Assembly: GCA_027559495.1 (NCBI GenBank)
Contig: JAMXSV010000023.1
Location: 496,001-560,000 of the forward strand
Direction of reading: 5' to 3'
From: Aurifilum marmelostoma
Taxonomy: Eukaryota > Ascomycota > Sordariomycetes > Diaporthales > Cryphonectriaceae
DNA length: 64,000 bases
Of this stretch, positions 55,320 to 64,000 are shown in pieces. The notes beneath the pieces are model-generated. The model was not told the origin of the DNA. It saw nothing but the letters and a program-made list of their open reading frames with translations, and did not search any database. Numbering within the stretch: position 1 is the stretch's first letter; the number at the start of each line of letters is the position of its first letter. The translations under genes and the position numbers were made by a program.

Positions 55320-57576
55320 TCAAGGATGCTCGGCAGCCCAAGTCCGGAACCACTCCAAGGCCCCCGGGTTAGCCACCGAGGCATTGGTCCTCACCGGCAG
55401 CCCGCTCAGGATCTGCTTCACGGCGACCTCGATCTTCTTGCCGTTCCCGGTCCTGGGCACCCCCCTCGGGCCCACACTCTGCCACGACGGCGGGGACATG
55501 GCGGGGGCTCAAGCGGTCCCGGATGACACGCTTGACCTCGACGTCGGTCTCGCCGGCCACAAAGGGGTGTCCCTCGCGCATGACGAGGAAGAGACAGACG
55601 GACTCGTCGGTGTCGATGTCTGGACGGCGGCGGCCTATGCAGACCGCGTCGGCGATGGTGGGGGCGAAGTAGCGGGTGAGGATGTTGTAGATTTCTGCGG
55701 AGCCGAAGCGCACGCCGGCGGGCTTGAGGACGCCGTCGGAGCGGCCGAGCATTATGAGGCCTCGGGTCGGGGTCAGGGAGACGAAGTCGCCGTGGGCCCA
55801 GATGGGTCCGTGAGGGGTTGTGAAGCGCTCGAAGCTGGTGGGTGGGTTAGGATGGGTTGGTTGAAGTCCTATACTGATTGGACGGATGGGATAGACAGCG
55901 AAAAGAGAAGGGAAGACGACGTACTAGGCAGCCCGATACTTATCATCACCACCCTCACCAAAGAAGGTCAGCGGCTGACAAGGGAACGGCTTCACACAGA
56001 CGAGATCTCCAGGACTCCCGGCCGGCTCAACCGGTCGAGGGTCGTCCTCAGGGGAAGCGCTGTCGACAACCTCAATAGCCATGCCCAGCCCTGCGCACTG
56101 CACCTCACCAGCACGAACGGGCAGGAGTGGACAGGGGGCGCCAAACAGTGAGATGATGTCGGTGCCCCCTGTGATGCTACCCAGGTTGATGGTCCTGGGG
56201 AATGCCTCATAGACAAAAGAAAAAGTGGAAGGCGGGAGGGGGCTGGCGGTGGAGTAGATGGCCTCGAGGGCAGAGAGGTCGAGGGTTGGGTCTTGGACCG
56301 GGCGCACGCCGCTGGCCTCGAGGGCGACGAGGTAGGCGGCGCTGGTGCCGAAGTGGGTGACGCGGAAGCGCGAGAGGAGACGCGGGAGGGAGAGGTGGGC
56401 GTGGGGCCGGAAGGGCGAGCCTGTGTAGAGGACGAGGGAGGTGCCGACGGCGAGGGCCGAGATGCTCCAGTGCCACATCATCCAGGAAGTGGTTGTGTAG
56501 TAGAGCATGCGGCTAGCGGCAGTGAGAGAGCAGTGTAAAAAGTGCTCCTTCTTGTGCTGGAGGAGAGTGCCCGCCGCGGTGTGGATGATGGCCTTGGGGA
56601 GGCCCGTCGTGCCGCTGCTGTAGAGTATGTAGAGCGGGTGCGACGGCGGCAGCTGTTCGAAGCGCAGGGGCTCGTCTGGTGAGCAGGTCGCCAGGAAGTC
56701 ATCCCAGGTTGTGACCTGCTCGGCTTTTGCTGCTTCATCTCCTCTCAGCCTCTCGAGGCCCATCTCGGCACCACGCAGCGTCTCGATCACGACCACCAGC
56801 TCCAGCCCACCGGCCCTCAGCTCCGCCACAATCTCGGCTGTCTTCTCGGTGCTCGACCACTCCTTGCCGTTATACACCATCGCATTGTCGGCAAACAACA
56901 CCTTGGGGCCGATCTGGACCAGGCGGTCCAGCACGGCAGACACACCCGTGTCAGGGCTGATGCCCGTCCACACTGCACCGATGGAGGCGGCAGCTAGCAT
57001 GGCCACCAGCGCCTCGACATGGTTCGACACGAAGCCCGCGACAATCTCGCCCTGCTTCAGACCCGACGCCCGCAGCGCGCCTGCACACCGTCTCACGGCC
57101 TCGCGCAGCTGGGCCCAGCTCGTCTCGCGCACGCCGCCCTCCTTGTCCTCCTCGAAGCGCTCCGTCACCGTGATGACAGCCGTGCTGTTCTTGTCGACCC
57201 ACTCGCCTGCTGGGAACAGGAGGTTCTCCGCAAAGTTTAGCCTAGCTCCGGCAAAGAAGTCTGGCCTGGGAAACATGGCCTGAGACGACGAGGAGGAGGA
57301 GGACGACGACGACGACGGGGGAGGTAGAACATGATCGTAGGCCCTGGAGGCCTTGATCCCACAAAACTCCCACACTGCAGCCCAGAACCCGGCAATGTCA
57401 TCGATGGACCACTGGTAGAGCGCCTCATACGAGTCTAGGGCGAGGTCGGGTCGTTTCTGTCCTACATGGCGCACGAAGCGGGCGAGGTTGGTGCTGGACG
57501 GGTCTGGGTGCCTCCAGAGGACGGGCGCCTCTCCGTTGGTCCCATTGAGGGGTTTCAGGGCGTCTTGAGTTGACAT
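55320..57576 (-). CDS. acetoacetyl-CoA synthetase (one apparent frameshift)
   Basis: Acetoacetyl-CoA synthetase activates acetoacetate to acetoacetyl-CoA through an adenylate. It is an ANL-superfamily enzyme, usually cytosolic, feeding sterol and ketone-body metabolism. Exons are complement(55320..55834, 55925..57576), with a 90-nt intron (GTACGT donor) inside AAYFERF. Features are ARLNFAENLLF, the P-loop-like LYSSGTTGLPKAIIHTAAG, TSWMMWHWSISALAVG, GSITGGTDIISLFG, WAHGDF and GRSDGVLKPAGVRFGSAEIY. The end reads VPRTGNGKKIEVAVKQIL ... GALEWFRTWAAEHP, which carries the catalytic C-terminal Lys. That ending requires the C6 run at 55460-55465 to be five bases; as given, the frame reads a shadow tail. 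Corrected length is 721 residues. A poly-Ser insertion encoded near 57286-57318 is unusual. Activity is likely intact if the run length is an error. Confidence 0.88.
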
Positions 57577-59355
57577 GTCTGTGGTGGTGAGGGGTATTCT
57601 GGTCGAGTGCAGCTGCCCAGCAGTCAAGGCATCTTCGTGGATCGAAACGGCGAGGAAGATAAAAATGAGTGAATGAGAAAGGCAGGCCGACAAGCCACAA
57701 ATACAGCAAGTACTATCAATACCGTAGGGACCGAGGGTCAGATTCACAAAGACTTGCCGAGGATACCCGCCTCTCTGTTCTCATCCCCGACAGGGAAGGG
57801 GCACTGGAATAGACCGTACCCTATTCTAGCTGATCACAACCCATTTCCTTTTTTCTTCTTCTCGGGTCGTAAGCTTGGGAAGTTCTTCAGATCATTTTCT
57901 TTCCCCCCCCCCCAAGGACACTTGGGGAAGGTACAGAAAGAGGCAGCTACGACATTGGCTCGCGGGCCCCGGCGGGCGGTGGGTGACATTGAGGCTAGGC
58001 CTATATGTGTTAGTTATGGTACGTACAGTACCAGGGGCTGAGGAGATACTAACAATGCCCTACGGAGGAAGGAGGGGGCTGCAGTTAGACACCACACCAC
58101 TAACACCACCGACCGCTTCTCAGATCGGTAACTCATTTTATCTCTCAACACGATGGTCGTTACACTGTGTGACCAAAGAGATCAGCCAAGCCTTAGGTAT
58201 GTTCCACTGTAGAGAAGATAGGTATCTCCCTGCACTGGAAAGGGAGGATGAAGACGCACCCACCATCTTTCGTTTCTACATCATGTGTGCAGTGTACGTA
58301 GCTGCTATTGCTGCCACTATTTATACACAACGCCTTGAACGGCCTAATGACCCAAGATAGGGTAGGGATGTTAGAAGGAGAAGGGAAAAAGAATATAATA
58401 TACGTCTATCTCTATCAGTTGCAATGCAGTGATATATATTTGGTATCATTGAGCTCTCTCTGCCCCTCACTTTCTCTTCTTCATCTTCCATCCATCCTCA
58501 GTCGCAAAACCCTCAGTCTACCCAATGTGATCATTATTGTTCAAATGAATTGAATGACTCTCTATCCCTCTTCCCATGCCGGTTTAAAATGGTATGTAAT
58601 ATGCCAGGCGTATGTATGCCATGGACCAAGCCCAGCTTATCTCTCTCTGTCTCGCCGTCTTTGCCTTCCAAGAATACCTGCCGTTTGGTTGATTCCTGTT
58701 CCGACCTCATTCAGGCTACCGCCACCAATTTTCTTTTCTCCCCGTCAAAATCATGATCGATCCAGCCCCTCAAGTGTATACATGTGTATGTATGTACCAG
58801 CAGTGTGCGTGTGTGTGTGTGTGTGTGTGTAGATAATGCATCAATCACCCAGCCACCATTCCCGCTTTTTTTTTTTAAGCTTGCCGCCCATAGAACGAAA
58901 AATAAGAAAAAAATAAAAAAATAAAACGTCGAGCGCTAAGGACACACGGCATCGCATATGTACAAACAGACAAGTCAAGCCGTCCATCCTCTGGTCTCTC
59001 CCCCCAAAAGCGGGTTGCCGAGTGCGATGCAAAGAAGCTCTGATATTGCGATAATACAAACCGCACCCCCCCCAAAAAAAAAAAAGATTAACCATGCTCG
59101 ATCCCGGCCCGTCCATTCGTCCGGCCCTTCCTCCAGAGAGAGGGAAGATCCAACCCCTCTGCGGCTGACGAGGGGTCGTGGAATCAGGCGGCTAGGTCGA
59201 ACCATTGCTCAATAATCAACCGTGTTTCGTGTATGCGTGCCTCTGTGTGCGTGCTGTTGTCACCTGTGTGACCTGTCGCCTTCAGGCCCTCTTCCATCAT
59301 CCATCCATCCATCAGCACCACCAACCCCCCCCCCCCAAACGCGGCACATATCTCA
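57577..59355. other. intergenic, 1.8 kb
   Basis: 5' flank of the acetoacetyl-CoA synthetase gene and 3' flank of Set2. Holds a (GT)11 tract at 58809-58830 and several short homopolymers. No gene is supported. Confidence 0.5.
58809..58830. repeat. (GT)11 microsatellite
   Basis: Eleven GT units in intergenic sequence downstream of Set2. Confidence 0.8.
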
Positions 59356-62300
59356 TTACTGCCCTATGATCATCTGCTTGGCATGCCCCCCATTATCAAG
59401 GTTTCTATCCAGATCGCCCCCAGAAGGGCCTGGAGACACCTCACTGAACCGTCCATTGACAGACGCCGTGTGGTGACTCTGTTGCTCCATCTCAAAATCT
59501 CTCATCGCTTCCTCGTTCTCGCGCTGCAGGTCTTGTTCCTGGCGGATTCTATCCTGCTCGGCTTCGTCGGCGAGGCGCTCTGCCTCCTCCTCCTCCTCCT
59601 CCTCCTGCTCGCGCGAGAAGTCCTCCTCTACCTGGGGCGGCGTCATGGTCAGACCGCTCACCATGACCACGTCCGGAGGCGGCGGTGGCGGCGGTGGAGG
59701 GCTGGGCTCCTCGGTCGTCTCCTCATCCTTGAGGCGCTTGGCCGATGGTGGGTCCTCGGGAGTCAGGCTCAGTTCCATGGGGTCAGCATCCTCGTCTCGC
59801 TTTCGCTTGTTTGCTGGCGAGCTTGCCGGGGCGTCCTCTGCGTCGCTCATGGCGACATCGTCGTCCCCAGCGGCCTCGCCTGGTGTCTCTACAGATGCGA
59901 CGGCGGCCTCCGCCGTGTTCAGTGCCCCGTCCGCCTTCTCCGCACCGCTGCCGCTGTGTGGCGCCGCCCGCTCCGTCTTGCGCTTCTCATGCTCGTTGTG
60001 CTTCAGAACCGCCTTGTCCAGGAAGTCCTTGACGTACTTCTTGACTTTCTTCTCTTGCTTCTCCGAGATGAGAGTCGGGTCGTCGACACGCTTGTGCTTG
60101 TAGTCGGACGAGACAAGGGTCTTACTAACGTCCTTGGCATGCCGCTTCAACGCCTCCTTAGGCAGCTTGTGGCGAAACTTGTCCACGACGTACTTGACAT
60201 GAGGAAAAAGCTGCAAACGTGACCGTCAGCTGATGTAATCTTTCCTGGTGGGAAAAAAGATGAGGGATGCGCGTGTGATTGGCGGGGCCGGTGACTTACC
60301 GTGTTCTCGTAGATCTTCATCTGTTTCTCGACCGGTAGAGCACGCCACTTCTCCTTCTTGGTCTCCTGGACGGGCGTCGGCTGCCGCTGCGGGGTCAGCG
60401 ATGCGGACGGTTTAGGGGTAGGCTCCTTGGTCAGGCTGTCGATGATGTCCTGGAGGGCCTTCTGGTCCTGCTCCTTCTTGGAAGGGACCTTGGCAGTGTC
60501 TGCCGGGGCTGTCGGCCGCTGCCAGGTGGTCGTGCCGGCGTTGTTGTAGTAGTACATGTTGCCGCGGGGGTCCTTGGCCATGTGCCAGCCGGTGGGCAGC
60601 GAGGCGTGATTATTGGGGGTGAAGACCCGCCGCCTCTGCTGGTTTGCAAAGAAGGAGGCATTTCGCTGCGGGATCTTGCTCTTGGGGCCCTTGGGGATGA
60701 TGGCGCCAGGCAAGAATCCAGGCGTCGACTGTGTGGAAGAGGCTTCGCGGTCCAGGTTCCGGCGCTCCTCGAACGAGTTGGCAGGCTGGGCGGTGGGGTC
60801 AAATTTCCGCCGAGGGATACGGTAAGCAGTCTCCAACTTGCTCCACTCCTCCAGCAGGCGGCTGGACTCGGCCGCTACGTCCTCGTGCTCTGACGAGGTC
60901 AGACCCTCGATGACGGTCTCGATCTTGGAATCCGAGATCTTGTTCTTGGTCAGGCGCGGGAACCTGTACAGGATGTCGAGGACCTGCAGGATGATGTTGT
61001 TGTCGTCCTGGAAGGTGGTGAGGATGGTCTTGAGGATCTGGTAGCCGTGCATCTGCACCACCCTGTTCCGCACCCTGTCGTCGTCGGCCCTCTGGATGCG
61101 CTGCAGGAGCTTGACGGCGATCCACTTCTCCTTGCACTGCATGAGGGCGGCCATGACCTTGGTGACGCCATGCTCGTCGAGGCTCGGGAGCTGCACGCTG
61201 TTGACATACTCCTCGTCGTCCTCGGTGGCCTTCTTCTTGCGGGGTTTCTTTGCCACCGTCGTGTCCCAGCCGTCGCCGTCGTCGATACCGAGGGCCTCGA
61301 TGGTGGCCAGGGGCAGTTTGGTGGCGCGCTCTGTCTGCGTCTTACCGCCGATGAAGCCGGTGCAGTTTAGCTCACCACAGTAGCAGGGTTGCGGTTCAGC
61401 GCCGTAGCGGTCCACATTGTAGTTAAAGACAAGCTCCTCTCCGGCCCTGATGGTCCGGCTAGTGAAAATGCCCATGCGCAATTTGTCGCCCACCACCCAC
61501 TTGTCCACGTAGCAGTTGGGGCTGCACGAGTGGTTGCAGAAACGGCCCAGGTTGCCCTTTTTGGTCGCATCCACAAACTCGGTCCTCGTCAGCGACATGA
61601 AATAGAAGTGCTTGATACCTTCCTGGTCGTACTGCATCATTCGGCGCCGAAAAGTGGGCTCGTTGATGACCTCGCCAATGTACTCGAACACAAAGTCATT
61701 AGCTTGCAGATCGGAGTTGGCCCGCAGACCGTAGCCCTTCTTCTCCGTCTTGATGACGGATACGTCAGCATACTGCCTGCGCTGGAAGCGCTGGTTCTCG
61801 CAGCTGAGGCCGCAGTTGCATTCACTGTCGACGCATTCCATCTTGGTCGCCCGGTTGATGCAGTCCGAGTCTTCACCGCACGCATAATTCTGACCATCGC
61901 CTACACACACAGAGAGAGACACACAAGAGTTAGGGGTGAGGTGGCCCTCCAAAAAACGGGAAGAGATTTGGGGGGAGGGGGAGCGGGTGGGGAGCGAGAT
62001 GCACAACTTACGCCATTCTGCCGAACAGTCGCAGTCCAACGCATCGTGCTGCGAGGCGCCCATGTTCTTGGAACCGTAGAGACAATCATGTATAACCTGA
62101 AAGGCTTTTGTAGACTCTTCTGTTGCGTCGGGCAGGTGGTCGAAGAGGGGCGGTGTCCGAGACCGAATCTTGATCGACGACGACTTCTTGGGCGGCTTGG
62201 GTGCTGGCTCGGTATCCGGGGTCGAGGTGCTCTCGTTCTCAGCCTTGACTCCTGGCGACATGCTTGAGGATCGGGATGGCGGCTTGGACCCGTTGGGGGA

Positions 62301-62411
62301 TGTGGAGGCACTCCGCCTCTCTTTCTTCAGCGGCGATCCATCTTGCAGGAAAGAAGCCGCCTCGTCCTTGACAGCCGCGGGCGCCCCGGCAGCGCGATCC
62401 TCCTCCTCCAT
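59356..62411 (-). CDS. SET2: histone H3 lysine-36 methyltransferase Set2
   Basis: Three exons: complement(59356..60210, 60300..61900, 62012..62411), 951 residues in whole codons. The start is the ATG of MEEEDRAAG. Domains in order: a Ser/Lys-rich N-terminus; AWS (CDCSAEWRDGQNYACGEDSD, CNCGLSCENQRFQ); SET, with KKGYGLRA, GRFCNHSCSPNCY (AdoMet/lysine pocket) and AGEELVFNYNVDRYG; post-SET CYCGELNCTGFIGG; a helical middle; WW (LPTGWHMAKDPRGNMYYYNN ... TTTWQRP); and SRI (LFPHVKYVVDKFRHKLPKEA and on to VKDFLDKAV), which binds the phosphorylated RNA polymerase II tail. Set2 travels with elongating polymerase and methylates H3K36. After SRI comes a long acidic and Pro-rich extension of about 220 residues. 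Intron 1 (61901-62011) is 111 nt with no stop, so unspliced RNA stays in frame and inserts 37 residues into the AWS region. Confidence 0.95.
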
Positions 62412-64000
62412 CTTCCAGGCAGGGCTGCGACCTCTTTCCAAGCCAGAGAGGCAAGCCAGAGCGAGCGTTTCGAGGTAGGACGCGGTGGGGGGAGAGGTGA
62501 GAGGGAGGGAGAGAAGGGGGGAGGTGGTTATGAGAAGGTCGCAGCGTTTCGTGAGGGATTCGCGCGGGCCATAGACTTGCTTGTGCGGATCGAAGGCGTG
62601 CGCAGCGGTGGAAGCGGGCAGAATCGCAGGTCGAGCAAGGAGAAGGGTGTTGTTGGTGATGGGATCAACAGGCTAAGCTGGAAGCATCAACGGGTCGCTA
62701 TCGAACTTCCTCTCCCAGCAACACCTGCGACATGGCAGCAGCAGCGCCAACTCCTCCTTGAGCACGGTGTGCTGTTCCTCCTGGTGTGTCGAATATCGAG
62801 AGACTCCTGAGCGGTGCTGGCAACGGCGGTTCGATCCAGACTCCAGTCGAGTCCCCTCGGCGGTCACTGGGAGGCTTTGTTGCGCAGATTGCAGGTGGCC
62901 AAGGGAAGAAAAGTCTTGGTGTGTTTGCGACGGGTGCGGAAGTTGACCAAGTGCATACCCGGCACACACAAGTGCCATCTGCTACTGCCTCTCACTGGCT
63001 TCGGTTGTGGGTCTGGCCAGATGCAAAGCCAATGTGGGGCTAGGTCATATCTAGCGGAGGGGTCGGTGAATCTGGGGGCATACCTGAGGGTGGAGGGGGC
63101 TGCTGCAAGGCCACCTGCAGTACTGAGGCACCCTGTAATCTCTAGGTGGTCTGGATTGAAACAGGCACAGTCAGCCGTCCACAGAAGAGCACCTCACACC
63201 GTCCTGGTAGAGACTCAGTCATCACCCTGATGGATCTCAGGGCAAATTTATAAAAACAATACATGCCTCTCATCGCTGAAGAAGTTGCCCCCCAAGTGAG
63301 TAACCCTGGACAGACAAATGGATCCAGTCAGGTCTGCTCGAGAATCAGTGATGCCCCAGGTGTGAACTAGGAGGACGCTTGCCAGGTGTTCGCCTTCTGA
63401 TGGTCAATCACTTCCGCCACGCCATGCCCTGCCATGCCCTCGGAAAGGCTTTCCAAAAATGCATGCAGTGGCATTGAAAAGCCTCGTCCAGATCTTCACC
63501 ACCTCCCATACCAATCTTATGCATCGAAAAGGATTGTTGATCGAGAACGGTTGGTGTTCTATGGAGGAGAATGATAAGACACAAGGCAGATAGGTCATAC
63601 TTCCCAAATTGCCCTGCTAAGTTCCAAAACATACCCTCTCGACCAAAGCAAGCAGGTTAATACAAAATAATTCAATCATGCAAGTCGACAACACTGGGGA
63701 CTAATACAAGTAGATAAAATAATGATCAGAGGACAGAGAGGGAGGGCATCATTTATATATTCTCATCCTACAGGTGGCCCCAAGAATAAGGGCCTAGGTC
63801 GAACGTGACATAAATCAAATGCAATGTTATCCACCTCGGCCTCATTCCTTGATTAGCTACCAGATAGTGAACTATGAAGTGATGCTTCTGATTTTTTTCT
63901 TTTTCTTTTCTTTCTTGAAGATAGTCAACGTCACCGAGCATACCAGATGCATGGTCATACTGTACTGCAGGCACTGACTGCTACAGTGCATGTTGTACAG
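62412..64000. other. intergenic, 1.6 kb to window end
   Basis: Promoter region of Set2. The terminal 700 bp is AT-richer. Frames up to 155 codons occur on the plus strand immediately upstream of Set2 but have no domain, signal or splice support. Confidence 0.45.

Noticed and set aside
59383..60222. 279-codon plus-strand frame opposite Set2
   Set aside because: Leu/Arg-rich shadow of the acidic and helical SRI region of Set2.
62820..62850. GGTTCGATCC-like word as a tRNA B box
   Set aside because: No matching A box, acceptor stem or anticodon arm could be folded at the right spacing. No tRNA gene was found in the window.

Overview
The window reads as nuclear DNA of a filamentous ascomycete, most likely a Sordariomycete. 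The evidence is many short GT-AG introns (48-163 nt), a dispersed single 5S rRNA gene, and a fungal gene set: a CFEM wall protein, a Zn2Cys6 regulator, Bni4-like and Pho85-like proteins, Set2, and an SLC9-type exchanger. I cannot name the genus. No transposon, plasmid, viral element, CRISPR array or operon is visible. Genes are separate transcription units on both strands, with long intergenic stretches full of homopolymers and microsatellites.

Layout. 0-7 kb: a 5'-truncated CFEM protein (+), a tafazzin-type cardiolipin acyltransferase (-) with a 19-nt microexon, and a cytochrome b561-domain membrane protein (-). 7-12 kb: mostly intergenic, with a possible gene relic near 8.1-8.7 kb and a 5S rRNA gene (-). 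11.8-18 kb: a small secreted protein (+), a Pho85-type CDK (-), and a conserved fungal protein with a PP1-docking motif (-). 20.5-26.7 kb: an eight-exon dynamin-like GTPase of the SLIP-GC type (+), followed on the same strand by a fungal protein of unknown function with a PPxY motif. 26.8-33.4 kb: a tRNA-dihydrouridine synthase (-) and a Bni4-like PP1 scaffold (-). 33.4-44.3 kb: a 10.9-kb low-complexity gene desert. 44.3-64 kb: a Zn2Cys6 factor (+), a small secreted protein (+), a GPH/sucrose-type MFS transporter (-), an endosomal/vacuolar Na+/H+ exchanger (+), acetoacetyl-CoA synthetase (-), and Set2 H3K36 methyltransferase (-).

The genes are mostly unrelated housekeeping and regulatory functions: phospholipid remodelling, ion and sugar transport, acetoacetate use, chromatin, CDK and PP1 signalling. 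I see no biosynthetic cluster. The least ordinary neighbourhood is the GTPase plus PPxY pair at 20.5-26.7 kb.

A cross-cutting observation is that five otherwise intact genes (b561, dihydrouridine synthase, secreted protein at 47.4 kb, Na+/H+ exchanger, acetoacetyl-CoA synthetase) each lose frame, most of them exactly at a mononucleotide run. A one-base change in run length restores a family-consistent reading frame and, for the best-defined models, an exact multiple of three. This is best read as homopolymer-length error in the assembly rather than gene death. Exon models were built by hand from splice consensus, reading phase and family knowledge. The models for Taz, Pho85, the GTPase, the Bni4-like protein, the Zn2Cys6 factor, the MFS transporter and Set2 all sum to whole codons without correction.
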